64,000 nucleotides of DNA, from assembly GCF_030463565.1 (NCBI RefSeq), contig NC_134649.1, positions 31,831,044 through 31,895,043 of the forward strand, written 5' to 3'. The DNA comes from Pelecanus crispus. Lineage: Eukaryota > Chordata > Aves > Pelecaniformes > Pelecanidae. The notes under the pieces were generated by a model. The model was not told the origin of the DNA. It ran no database searches and was given only the letters and a program-made list of their open reading frames with translations. Of the stretch, positions 1 to 11,018 are shown in pieces. The first letter of the stretch is position 1. The number at the start of each line of letters is the position of its first letter. Made by a program: the position numbers and the translations under genes.

Positions 1-556
1 AGAGTGACAGGCTAATAAGAACCTAGTACTGAGAAAGTCTGAGTCTTATAACTTACTGCGTAATGAATTAGCCCCATGCACATTATACAGAGGCCATATT
101 GCACCACATCGGGTTGGTGGAATTGTCAAGCTTGCTTTCAAATAACAGCTGTGAGGAATGACTGCCAGATCTGTCCAGCCCCCAGCATGAAGAGCTATTG
201 CACTTAGACGGGCACAGTAAGTTGTGCAGGCAGCTCACATGCAGGTAACTTGCTGCTGGTGTCCTTCTCCCCATCTTGTCATGGGAAAAAAACCTGCCAG
301 CTAATAGAAACTGCACTTGCTAAAACTGCTCTCCTCTTGACCCTCTTTTTTAACCAGGGAAAGAAAGCTCTGGTGCAGATTTGCTAACTGCTTTTGATTA
401 ACTTGAGTGCTAGCTGCCTCGGTCATTGCTGGAGAGCTGCTGGTCTCAAGCAGGTGGTGGCCATCTCTTGTAGCTGTGAATGTGTTGCCTTGCTTAGCAG
501 CCCTGACAACTGTGTTCTTCTATAAACCAAACATAACCTACATGTCTCCTTTTCAG
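1..556 (+). other. DCAF1: last intron of DCAF1 (partial)
   Basis: I see no coding exon here. The sequence ends in the acceptor used by the last DCAF1 exon. Short open frames are present on both strands but none resembles a known protein. Confidence 0.7.
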
Positions 557-615
557 CCGACAGCTCAGATAACTCTGACTTGGAGGACGACATAATCCTG
601 TCTCTGAATGAGTGA
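557..615 (+). CDS. DCAF1: DCAF1 (VPRBP) last coding exon, C-terminal acidic tail
   Basis: A pyrimidine-rich acceptor ending in ttttcag at 551-556 opens an exon that reads in frame to a TGA at 613-615. It ends in SDNSDLEDDIILSLNE, which I recognise as the acidic C-terminus of DCAF1/VPRBP, the substrate receptor of CUL4-DDB1 ubiquitin ligases. The exon starts with two bases that finish a codon begun in the previous exon, outside the window. Only this last exon is here; the WD40 and LisH parts lie to the left. The neighbours RBM15B, MANF and DOCK3 match the mammalian order, with DCAF1 and RBM15B convergent, which supports the call. Confidence 0.9.
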
Positions 616-801
616 GGAGTGACTGCGAGGTGGGGTGTTGGGAGGAGACACTCCCTTCCCAGCAGAAGACCGGAGACCAAATTGGAAACGGATTCTGACC
701 ACCCCAGCCCTTTTTCTCCTGGGAAAACCTGAGGAACTCCAGCCCATCCGCTGTGTTGGTTTGAGTCAGTTTGAGGCTCGGGGCCAAGTCCGAGGCTCTA
801 C

Positions 802-807
802 AATAAA
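802..807 (+). terminator. candidate DCAF1 poly(A) signal AATAAA
   Basis: A canonical AATAAA lies 187 nt after the DCAF1 stop codon on the sense strand. It is followed within about 40 nt by a T-rich run that can serve as the downstream element. It would give a short 3' UTR; longer forms are possible. Confidence 0.6.
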
Positions 808-3800
808 GAGACCTGGGGTTAGGCCTCTTTTCTCTCTGCCTTTTTTTTTTTATTTTTTATTTTAGGCTGAGATGACTCTCCTCTTCAAGGAAACTTCTGA
901 AGATATTTCACAATATATTTTCTTTGTATAAAGTTCTTTCCTAAAGAACAGAAATAGTTTTATATAAAACAAAAAAAAAAAAAAAAAAGGCAGGTGTTCT
1001 GGTAAAGAGGGGATGAACTTTGTATTCCTGTAGGATCTTGTTACAATGGGGTAGGTTCGGGGGAGAAAAATTGTTTAAAAGAAGAGGCATTTTTATGCAA
1101 CTACTAAATGAAATAAGAGGATCATGGTTTCTAAAATTGTTGAGGAGTGAGAATATTTTTATTTTAAATATGATTTTATTTTTAAAAAAAAAAGCAGCAG
1201 GTGTTAACACCTGCTAATGCGCCAGTGTGTTTCAGATGCTTTTGTCCTCTAGGGAAGAGCCCTGGGGGTGTTTGGTAACTGAACCTACAGGCTGTTTAAA
1301 GCAGAGATTCTCACTGTGATACCAGCTATAGTGGAAGGCTGAAATCCTGGCTTGGTCCGGTCAGAGCCTGGTATTCCTGAAGACATGGAGATCTGGGATA
1401 AAAGTTTGAGCCCTCTTTCTCCCCTCTGCCCTTTGTGGTTCAAGTTTTTTAATTTCCCCCCCGCCTCTTGCCCTCTGTGTGGAAACTGCAAATTGAAGGC
1501 CTTTTTTCTTTAATGTAAAGTGTATTTATTAAAAAATTAAATACAAATCCTGTCTCTGTTTATGGCTGTGAATTGTAGCCATGCATTCCTCTGCCACCCA
1601 TGCAAAAGCGGTGCTCTGTGCACCTGAGGAGTGCAGCCCTGTAGAGGAGAGCAGCTTGGTGTAGCTAGTGGCTTGGCTGCAATAAGGAAGGGCAAAGTAA
1701 ACAAGGGGCAAGATTTCTAAGAGTGCAGGCTCCACCTGCTGCTCCAGTCCAAGGGGACTCCCAGAGCTGCATGACATTTCACAGCACCTGTGGGTTCAAA
1801 TCTGACTTGTTGGTTTGCCTGACAACCTTGAATTCTCATTGGGGTTGTGGGCAGTATGGCATCGCATCCTTACTGCGCTGTGTGGGACTTGGAAGATGCT
1901 GCTAATGCCAGGCTGTGATTTTTGTTTAAAGATGCACCAGAACATCCACTCTCCGGTTCAGCTACCCGAAGCGTGGTGAGCTGCAGGGAGCTCTCGCCAC
2001 CTTGCTGGTGTGTGTCAGAAGGCGGGAGCAGCATTGGGCCTCCTCATCCATATGTGGTTTGGCATTACATAGGCTGCCTTGTGGCTATACTGGCAGAAAG
2101 CAAATTAGGTGTTCCTGTTTGTACATGACAAGAGGCCCTGCCCTTAGAAGGGGATAAAAAAAATTGCAGTTGAGTGTTTGATTTCACTGTACAGCACACA
2201 ACTGCACAGGTTAGTTCTGTGAGTCAGAACTGGAAGGTAAGTGTGCTCACAGCTTGCTTGGACAAGGCCACTAAATGTGCTATTTATCCCCAGGTGTTCA
2301 GATAACATCCACTCAACTTTTTACCCTTTCTCTGTTTTGGCCGCTTTCATAATAGGGTTTGAGGCAGAGTAGGTAGCTGGAGGCTTCTCACTCCTTGACA
2401 CTACAGCAAGTTTTCCTCCAAGAACTGTGCTCATTTCAACTAAGGCTCAAGGTTTCACTGCTTGAAGAGGAAGGATTTTCTTTTTAACCAAGAAAAGGGA
2501 TATCTTTTCTTCCTTCCAGGATCACATCTACTTAATGCACTTACCCAGGGCTGCTTGTTAATAATTAAAATGAAAGTTTCTGCTGCAACTTATAATGGAT
2601 AATTGTACCCTACAGAGTCGATAAAGATGAACAAGTTGCGATTACTACAGCATTTAAGACCAGCAATTGGAGCGGCATTCTGATTAAATGAGGGGATTGA
2701 GAATGGGATATGCTGTCCAGACAGCTGTGGAAGCCAGCCTCTGCCTTACCAAAAAACATCTTATGCAACTTTACCTTAGAAAATGTGCTGCTCAGGAGGA
2801 GGGTGGAGGGGAAAAAAAAAAAAAAAGCGCAGCATGTACTCAACAACTAATAACAGAGGGCGATACTGTGCCAGATGTCCCTATCTTGTTCTGGCATTAC
2901 ACCACAGCTATAATCAGCTGCATCTGTTGCTGTTTTGGGCCTGGCTATCTTGGAGAAATTTGCCAACTAGTTCTGTAAGACAGAACCAAAACATCTAGAA
3001 TGGAGGTCCTATTTATAAATTTGACTTGAAACCGGGCCACTGTAAGTATTATGTGCAATTCCTCCCCTCCCACACCTATCCTACTCTACTGAATAGAGCC
3101 AAAGGGAGCGTGCTGGGGCCTTAGCCTGTGGCTAAAGGAGGCAGGGCTCGGCTGCTGCAGCCTGCAGGTCACCCACCAAAACCTGCTAAAGCAGCCCCCT
3201 CTGCCTGCCCTGGGCAGACTCTTGGTCTCTCTGCTGATTGTGGAGCTGCCGAAGTTAAATGTGCAACCGTGGGGGAGGCTGCCTGCACCCTGTGCTACCT
3301 CCTTTGTTCTTGCAGGGCATCATTTTAAGAGTGCTGGGGAATAGGGTGACTGTAACAGGCTCGGTGCAAAATGGGGATTCAGAACTGAACACTAGCAGGG
3401 ATTTGGTTTTTTGTTTGTTTGTTTTTGTCAGGCTGTAATTCTGTAACTAGTTGGGATGGGGGGGATGGAATTTCAGTGTTTGGAAAATCACCTCTTCCCC
3501 TGGCATCATGTTTTGATCTATTTAAAAGTATTGTGTTTGGAAAAAGGCCTATAATCTTCCTGCATACACACAGCATGTTGCTGATGTGATGCCATACAAT
3601 ATTTCTTCTCCTATGCAGACGTTACAGACCTTGGCTTGGGGGGGGGGGGGGGAGGTGTGTGGAAGGGGCATTTATATGTCCTGCCAGCTGGTGAAGACAT
3701 ATACCTACCCCTCTCTGCAATGGAGGGGAGCCTTTGCAGGAAAGATGCTGCAATTCCCTGCTATGATGTGAGCAGATACTAGCTCAGCCCCAGCCTGTGC

Positions 3801-6172
3801 CCTCATATCAGCAGGGTCCTCTTCACTCTGTGACTGGACCATGAGTAACTTGCTCAGCCCATTTGCTGTGCTGCAACACAGTGCCATGGAGTACAGGCTA
3901 TGTAACCATCCTGCTAGCACCCTGGGAGGCTGCACGTATATCCCTGCAGCACAGTGGTTCCAAAAAAAAAAAAAAAAAAAATTCGCATGTAGGCCATGGC
4001 TTGGAGGGCAGGGTAGAAACCTCAGGGCTGGTCAGTAGCTTAACCTGTGTGTTAGCTAAGGGTAGTAATCAAGGTATGATCGGCACTGGTCATATGCGCA
4101 TGCTGGCCACCTGGGATGGCCTAGGGCTAGCCCTCCTGTCCATGTTTCCGTTGTAGTAAAGACAGCTAACAACAGATGTTAAAAAGAGGTTTTGTAAGTC
4201 AGAATATTTACTGAGTGGGTGTTTTAAAAAAAAAAAAAAAAAAAAAAGTGCAACTCAGTCTAAATGCTAATGTTGTCAGACCATGAAATCCACCGTCCCG
4301 TACCCTGGTTCCACTGTGAGTTTCAGATCACCCTCAAAGAGACAGAGACCATTACCCTGTTGTGATTATCTTGCTGCCACTGTTGTACTTGGCTGACAGA
4401 CACCCCACCCCCCCTACACCCAACAGCACCCCCCCAGCACTGTTACACCCAGCATCTTCCAGCATCGCTGAGCGGCTTGCGCCTCCCAACTAGGGCTGTG
4501 GTGCTCCTCCCAGCCCCCATCATGGATCTTCTCCCCAGAACTGCATCCCAGCCCAGTTTAAGGGCCAAGTCTTGCAAGCTGTAAGGTACAGTTGTAGCAT
4601 TAATTTTGCTCTGCCTACCTATCCTTTTTGAGGCTTGTTTCTTTCAGAAGCAGCCTGGATGCACGTGTGAGGGGACTGGGGACAGGACTACAGGGGCCTT
4701 TGGCCTCAGCACAGTCTGTCTGTTCAAGCAACATCTGTGGCTCACTTGCACCCTGGGGAGCTGAGAGACTCTCCGAAGTATTTTTTTCCTTAAACTCTCT
4801 GATTTCTTATTTACACCTGTTAATTTGTTTGTAAGAGGGAGATTTGTTGGTTCCCCCATTCATGCACACATGCTCACAACTGTCAGCCACCTCTCTGGAA
4901 ACAGAAAATCCCATCATTAAAAATCTTATCCAACCCAAAGCATGACAATGTTCATCTTTCTTCTAAAAAAAAAAAAAAAAACAACACCCTCCATTATTAT
5001 TTACTTGCCTCAAAAGGAAAGTGGGAGATAGGCAATTTCTAGTAGTTCCCTGGCTTTGCCATCAGGCAGTTGCAGCTTTTATCATGTATTGATTTTTTTT
5101 TTTTTTTTTTCCCTCCCTTCCGATCCCTCACGTTCGCACGCTGTAACACACAGCCACACGCACACGAGGCCACTCCACAGCAGCACGAGCTACAGCTCCC
5201 TGCCAGCAAGACGCCAGCTAGGCATTCGTTACTGCACCACCATGCACTCCGCCTCAGACTGACCGGACATCTCCAACACGTAGGATACTCTGACAAAAAG
5301 CTCTAATCACTCTATGACTCTGGCCATAAGGGGTATTTAATAGCACTTGGTTTCAGATAACACTTAACGGTTACAATTGTTGACATTTGGCACTGTCTAC
5401 ATTACAACAGCATTGGGGACTCAGTCACAAGGTTAAAAAAAGTCGGCGTCCCTGTAACCGTGTAAAACCAGGGGCAGTCCAGCTACCCTATGCCGTGCAG
5501 CCGTGGTGTTGTGAAGGGTACATCTGCGCTGCCCAGTGCAACCCAGCGCAGTGAGCCTGGAGACACGGCTTGGCTGCTGGGAGCAGCGGAGTTGCTCCTC
5601 TGCTCCCACAGCATAAATCCGCTTTCCCGGAGCCCTGCCACTCCCAGCAGACGAGCCAGCTCACCTCTCACTGAACTGTGCCTGCACACCATGGACAAAA
5701 CCCTCCATGGCCTTGTAGCTGTCCTCGGGCCCTTACGGACAGAATTAACGTTTTCTGGGGTACAGAAGATGCATCATCAAGTGAAATACTACCCCCCCCC
5801 CCCCCATGATCACACTAACTCATCAGATTTACTTTTAATATAATCACAGTATTAAATGTTAAAAAAAAAAAAAAACAACAAACCAACTCATACTTGTTGA
5901 TACCAACACGTTATTAAATTAAGCAACTGCTCATACATCATCAGCTGATGATGTCCCTACTGTGAAATTGCAGGGTTAAAAAATAAAAAAAGAATAAGAG
6001 CATCATTAGACTGAGTTATGCTCCCTGCTATATAGGTTTTGATACCAATCATACCTGAGAGCACAGTTTTAGAAGGGCCTTTGGCAGCTGTCAGCAAGTG
6101 AGTCTGCTTGGTCAGACACTGGTGCAAGAAAGACTCTGGTTCTCTCAAGATTTTGTTCACTTGCTTACCACC

Positions 6173-6201
6173 AAAACAAACAAACAAACAAACAAACAAA
6201 A
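6173..6201. repeat. (AAAC)n microsatellite
   Basis: About six to seven tandem AAAC units, interrupted only at the edges. It sits in the probable 3' UTR of RBM15B. Confidence 0.85.
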
Positions 6202-6680
6202 CCACCTGCAAATCTAAAGAAACTTTTAAATTTAGTGTTTTTAATCCCACACAATTTTCTGTAAGCCTCCTAAAATCTACAGGCATCATTTTAAAAAATA
6301 AAAATATCCCCAAACTGAACAGTGTGGATTTTAACTCGAATCTGAACTAGTTACCGCATCCTTACATTACTGAGCAATCAGAAGTGCAGATGTCCTGGCT
6401 TCTCTCCTGAACAACTGTCTCATACCACAGATAGAAAAGGTGACAGAACCATTGCATCTTAAATTTAAAATTTTGATCTCCAGAGTTTCCTACAGTAATA
6501 GACAGGTTACTTGCGGTAACATAACACTTTTTCAGACAGCCAGACATGTTTATCTCTTTTTTTGTAAGCCTGCAAACAAGTTTCAACTTTGCTGCTTGTC
6601 TTCCAATAAAGGATTTCAGATAGTGCAACTTGATCGACTACGCAAATGGGCACCTACAGTTCACCAAAACCTTTGTGCCC

Positions 6681-6686
6681 TTTATT
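6681..6686 (-). terminator. candidate RBM15B poly(A) signal AATAAA
   Basis: TTTATT on the plus strand reads AATAAA on the RBM15B sense strand. It would give a 3' UTR of about 0.9 kb. It is the first canonical hexamer I found downstream of the stop codon. Weaker ATTAAA hexamers lie further on (5834-5839 and 5336-5341), so a longer UTR is equally possible. Confidence 0.4.
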
Positions 6687-7557
6687 TGCTTGTCCTACAC
6701 CTAATACAGGCCCAAGAGGGTTCCCCCTTAAATGACTTTTTTTTTTTTCTCCTGCTTGTTTTTTTTTGTTTGTTTATAAAAACTGGGAATGTCAAGCCTC
6801 ATTTTTGTTTTACCCAGGAACTTCTGACTGAGACATGTATCCGATGCTCTCAAGCCTCATAGAACTGAATAGAGAGTTGACTCCTTAGTTGCAAACTTTT
6901 TGCCAAATATTAACTGTAATTTTTTTGTTGTATCAAAACCACTTTGATTCTTCATCAGGATTTGCTTTCTTGGCAGCTGGCTTCCTGGGAAGCTTCTATC
7001 CTCAAATAGAGAATCAACAGGAATGCATCCAGACTCAAATTTATGAAATAAAAAGCAAACAGGACAAAAAAAAAAAAAAAAAAGATACAGAACCAACCTT
7101 TCAGTCTCTCATACAGCACAAAGAAGAACCCCCCTTCCCCCTCCCACCTTGCAGGACACGTATAAAGAGACAGAGGATGTGCAGGAGGCTGGGGTCTGAG
7201 AAACTGAAATGGGTTGGGACCATCACCTTCCAGCTCTTGACAGCACAGGCAACCAGCCTTTCCTGGGCCATAAAAACTAGGATACCGCACAAATTTAGAA
7301 ATCCATCAGTGAACAAGGCTTTACTGACAACTTTTCATACAGTTAAAAAATAAAAATACAGAACAACAGCGGACAGTGTCACATATTAAAAACGAATAAA
7401 ATGGGCTCTATTTAAATGGTATTAAAATTAATTAGAAACTAAAAATCTTACCACTTTGGTTGAGGTATTTTGAGCCTCCACCAAAATGTTCGGCCTTAAA
7501 AACAACTGGGTTGTGTGACACACAAAGAAAACATGGAATTTGAAAAGACAGTGTGGG

Positions 7558-10037
7558 CTAGGCAGTGTCTTTGACTATAACTATCACCATATGTTCTTCT
7601 TCTAACTTTCCCAATGTCCTTAGTGCTGACTGGAGGTACTGCTGAGAGAATTCACAAGGAGGGAACGCGTAAAGCATGCCTGTGCTGTCTCTGCCCTTCG
7701 CCCCTCCCACGGGCAGGCTGATAACCCCAGCAGCCTGCTTCTGTTTCAAGTAGGAGACCAGATTCCTGAGAAGCCGTCGCTGCAAGCCAGGCTCTACAAC
7801 AGGGAAGGTCCCCTCAGCCCCTGCCGGGGTGGACTGGGTCGCCAGGAGCACAGCGTAGCCGTTGGGGCTGCCTTGTTTGATACGGCGAGTTACTTCATCC
7901 AGCTTGGGCTGGTCGAGCCGAAGTCTCTGAGCAATTTTGAGCTGCGTTAACTTCCCGCCGGATGAATGGTCTTTAAGGAGTCCGTTGATGACACCGAGGT
8001 CTCCCTCCAGGATGTGCATAGAGGTGGGGAAGCAGCTGTTTTTTAGCACAAGAAGCCCATTCCAAGCAAGCTGCAGTGTCTGAGCATATTCCGATAAATT
8101 CTTTAGCTTTTTGGTCTCAGATTTTGGCTCCTCGTGAGTTTTTGATTCCGATTCACCAGTTCGATGATTGCGTTCGCTGTCCCTTTTTTTAGGCTGGGGA
8201 GCATCGGATGCCTCACGATGGGGTTTCTCCTCAGTTGCATGACGATTGTTCTGAAGGGAGTTACTCTGCTCTTTCTCAGCTCCGGATTCTGTAGTGTGAT
8301 TCTCCTTGCGAGCCCTGTCTGGGCTGCGGTCTAAAGCTGGCCCACTGGCCTTTGTCCTGCTTCTATCCTCGTAAGGCGAGTGAGTAGTCCTCCCGCGATC
8401 ACTGGAAAGGCTCCGGCGTTTCCGCCTCTCTTCCCACGGTTTGGGCACGCTGCGATCGCTGTCGCTGCCCCAGCGCTCTCCGCTCCGGCTACGCACTGAT
8501 CGGCTGTAGCTTTCCAAGTTGTTTCTGCGTTCAGCATTTTTGGCAGGGCTGGCCCAGTCTGCCTCTGCAAAGCTCCTGTCTCTGTCCGAGTACAGGAGAT
8601 GCGGAGGAGTCCTATCTCGCACCCTCAAGTCTTGCTCTAGGCTTCTGTGTCTGCTGTACCCATCAGCTAGCAGTTCGTAGTGCACGGGGAGCGGTGCGGG
8701 CTGGTACTGCTGCGGGTATCTTGTCTCTTCTGCTTTGGCAAAATCCACTCGGAGTCTCCTCTCTGGTCCGCCCAAAGGAAAGCCCCTCATCTGCGCGCAG
8801 GCAGCCTGGGCAGCATCCAAGCTTTCGTACTGGATGTAAGCGAAGCTGTCTCCCTTCACGTAGTCAATAGTCCTGATGCTGCCGAAGCGGTCGAACTCCC
8901 TCGCCAGGGCAGCCAAGGAAGTACTTGGACCAAGACCACCCACCCACAGCCTGGTAGTAGGGTTGGCTTTCCCATAGCCAATTTTGATAGGGTTCCTGCC
9001 GACAACGCGGCCCGACATGGCAACCTTGGCCCGATGTGCCATGTCCAAGTTTTGGAACTTGAGGAAAGCGTAAGCCCCGCCTTGGCCCCGGGCAGGGCGC
9101 TTGATCACCACTTCTTCGATGATGCCGTACTTCTCGAAGGCACGTCTCAGCTCCACCTCCGAGACGTTGTGGTCCAGGTTGCCAATGAAGAGGTTGCGGG
9201 TCGCCCTCTGATCATCCTCCGGCATCAGGTCTTCCTCAGCCACGATGGGGTAAGTGTAAGGGCGGCCGCGCTCGTCGTACAGCCCGTAGTAATCCAGGGC
9301 CCTCTCCCGCTCCCGGGAGAGCCCGATGGCAGCCGCTTCCAAAGCGAAGGCGGCGGCCGCAGCGTGAGCGTGCCTGGGCCGTGGCTCCCGCAGCAAGGGG
9401 CTGGTGACAGGAGAGAGCGATCTCTGCTTGTACTGGTAGGTGCTGTGGATGGGTGGCAGGTACCCCAGGGGCTCCGGAGAGGGCGCGGGGGGCGGCGTGC
9501 GGCTCCTCCGGCCCCCGCGCAGATACACCGGCTCCACCTTGAGGGGCCGATCGTAGAGGAGCAGCTGCCGAGCTCGGGCGTGCCGGCGGGCGTCGCGGGC
9601 GTCCCCGGGGTGTCGGAAGTTGACGTAGGCGACGCGGCCGAGCTCGGGCGTGTGGGAGAGTTTGACACTGATGTCCCCGGCGCCCCCCCCCGCGAAGCGC
9701 TGGAAGAGGCGGAACAGGCCGTCCTCCAGCAGCTGGTCGGGCAGGGCCGCGCTCAGCCCGCTCACCAGCAGCGTCTTGTACTCACAGGAGCCGGGCGGCT
9801 CCCCGGCCAGGCCCGCCGAACCCCCCAGCGGCGCCAGCAGCAGCGAGGGCGCGGCGCCCGGCGGCGGCCCGGCCAGCAGCAGCGAGGGGGCCACCACGGC
9901 GCCCGGCAGGGCCTTGGCCTTGGGCACGCCGAGGGCCCGGGACGAGGACGAGGAGGAGGAGGAGGACGAGGGGGCGGCCTGGCTGCCGCCGCGGGCGCCC
10001 GAGGCCGAGCCGCTCCCCGCCGGGCGGTGGTTCGAGT

Positions 10038-10070
<33 letters not shown>

Positions 10071-10320
10071 GCTCATCGCCGCGGTGGCTGCGGGAGCTGG
10101 AGCCGCCTCCGCCGCTGCCGCCGCTGGTGGTGCCGCCGCCTCCGCCGCTGCCGCCGCCGGGCGTGGACTTGTCCCGGCTGCTGCGGGAGGCGCCCGAGCT
10201 CCGGTGCGGGCCGCGCCGGCTGCTGCTCTCGCGTTCGCGTTCGCGGGGCCGCTTGGCGGCGGCGGCGCGGCCTCCCCCGGCCCCCGGCGGGCTGGAGTCC
10301 CGTTCGCTGCCCCGCTTCAT
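7558..10320 (-). CDS. RBM15B: RBM15B, SPEN-family RNA-binding protein (3 RRM + SPOC), intronless
   Basis: A single 920-codon frame runs from ATG (10318-10320) to a stop at 7558-7560. Visible in order: a Ser/Gly/Arg-rich N-terminus with poly-Gly runs (about 84-94) and poly-Ser (118-127); RRM1 at about 181-265; RRM2 at about 375-450 with RNP2-like LFIGNL and RNP1-like GGAYAFLKF; RRM3 at about 456-530 with LWVGGL and DSFAYIQY; an RS/RD-rich linker at 570-740; and a SPOC domain at about 745-918, starting near LAWNGLLVLKNSCFP. The layout is that of RBM15/RBM15B, which are nuclear adaptors that guide the WTAP-METTL3 m6A writer and act in splicing and mRNA export. RBM15B rather than RBM15 follows from the MANF/DCAF1 neighbours. 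The length is slightly above the human protein (about 890). The 5' half lies in a CpG island with strong codon GC bias. Confidence 0.95.
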
Positions 10321-10338
10321 GGCGCCGGGGCCCGCGGC

Positions 10339-10368
10339 TCAGGAGACGCCTCCGGCGGCCGCCGCCAT
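10339..10368 (-). CDS. candidate uORF in RBM15B 5' UTR (9 codons)
   Basis: The ATG inside the GCCGCCATCTTGG element starts a frame reading MAAAAGGVS and stops 18 nt before the RBM15B ATG. It is translated only if transcription starts upstream of 10368, which the sequence cannot show. The ATG context (purine at -3, G at +4) is favourable. It could damp RBM15B translation through leaky scanning or reinitiation. Confidence 0.4.
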   Translation of the reverse strand: MAAAAGGVS

Positions 10369-10373
10369 CTTGG
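10357..10373 (-). promoter_or_regulatory. YY1-type element in RBM15B promoter
   Basis: On the sense strand this reads CCAAGATGGCGGCGGCC, matching the YY1 core AAGATGGCGGC. It lies about 40-50 nt upstream of the RBM15B ATG. YY1 sites often sit just downstream of the start of TATA-less CpG promoters, so transcription probably starts a little to its right (about 10375-10420). Confidence 0.6.
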
Positions 10374-10733
10374 ACAAAAGGGAACGAAGGCGGCTCCGGC
10401 CGCCGCGCCGCGCGGGCTCTACGTCATCGCCCCGCGTCCCGCCGCATGGCGGCGTCAGGGGCGCGATGGCGCCGCACAGCGACGTGACGCAAGAGCGCCT
10501 CCCGCCGCCGGGACGGCCGGCCGCACGTGACGGCGGACGACCAATCACGAAGGGCGGCGGCGCGCGCCCGCCAAAGCCCCGCCCCCTGCTGGGCGGAAGG
10601 GGTGCGCGCGCGCGCGGGAGAACGGCGCCCGCGGGGGCGCCCCCGCCGGCGAGGCGGGGTCGGGTGGGGTGGGGTGGGTGCGCCCCGCAAGCACGTCACA
10701 CGGCACGTGTCCGCCCGGTAGAGACCGTTGTAT

Positions 10734-10739
10734 TTTAAT
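10734..10739 (-). terminator. MANF poly(A) signal ATTAAA
   Basis: TTTAAT on the plus strand reads ATTAAA on the MANF strand, 95 nt after the MANF stop codon. It is the only hexamer of this type before the RBM15B promoter, so the MANF 3' UTR is short (about 110-120 nt). Confidence 0.7.
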
Positions 10740-10833
10740 GAACGTCCCGTACAGCGCGCGCCGCCTCAGCTACCGCCGCCGGGGGCGCGCGCCTCGGCCG
10801 CCTCAGCGCCGGGCCCGCCCCGGCCGCCGCCCC

Positions 10834-11018
10834 TCAGAGGTCCGCGCGGGCGCCGGCGGCCCGCGGCGCGTACTTGGGCATCAGTTCGTGGATCCGGCGG
10901 ATGAAGTCGGACTTCTCGGCGCAGCCCTTGCACGCCTCGCCCCAGTCGTCCAGGATCCGCCGCAGCTCCCTGACGCGCAGCTTGCGCAGGTCGGCGGTGC
11001 TCAGGTCGATCTGCTTGT
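10834..11018 (-). CDS. MANF: MANF exon 4 (C-terminal SAP-like domain, stop)
   Basis: The acceptor is gcag at 11019-11022. The exon begins AC AAG CAG, completing the Asp of KYDKQIDL. It encodes [17 protein letters not shown], the ACKGC pair of cysteines and the ending [13 protein letters not shown]. The stop TGA is at 10834-10836. The exon is markedly more GC-rich than exons 2 and 3 because it lies in the RBM15B CpG island. Confidence 0.95.

Larger units (their letters stand above)
808..7557. other. convergent DCAF1/RBM15B intergenic interval and 3' UTRs
   Basis: DCAF1 and RBM15B end towards each other across this interval. I see no conserved protein frame; the short open frames run through homopolymers. 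The right part should be the long 3' UTR of RBM15B. On the minus strand AATAAA lies at 6681-6686 and ATTAAA at 5336-5341, and I cannot tell which is used. The interval is rich in single-base runs: A at 971-988, 2812-2826, 3962-3981, 4226-4247, 4965-4981, 5861-5875 and 7066-7083, T at 5093-5110, G near 3639-3652 and C near 5791-5804. No transposon family was recognised. Confidence 0.6.
9230..10900. promoter_or_regulatory. CpG island: RBM15B promoter, RBM15B 5' CDS and MANF last exon
   Basis: CpG dinucleotides are dense and GC is very high over the 5' third of RBM15B, its promoter and the last MANF exon. There is no TATA box near the RBM15B start. CRE-like GACGTGACG at about 10480-10490 and GCACGTGAC at about 10524 are candidate sites. 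The same GC richness produces long spurious open frames on the plus strand. Confidence 0.75.

Noticed and set aside
5056-5306. Overlapping short frames around the T-run at 5093-5110
   Set aside because: Low-complexity Phe/Lys runs translated from the homopolymer, with no conserved features.
8680-10530. 616-codon open frame on the plus strand opposite RBM15B
   Set aside because: It is a by-product of GC-rich, stop-poor sequence antisense to the real RBM15B frame. Its peptide is Ala/Gly/Arg low complexity with no domain.
9650-10738. 362-codon plus-strand frame across the RBM15B promoter
   Set aside because: Same cause: GC-rich shadow of the RBM15B N-terminus and promoter, Pro/Arg-rich without homology.
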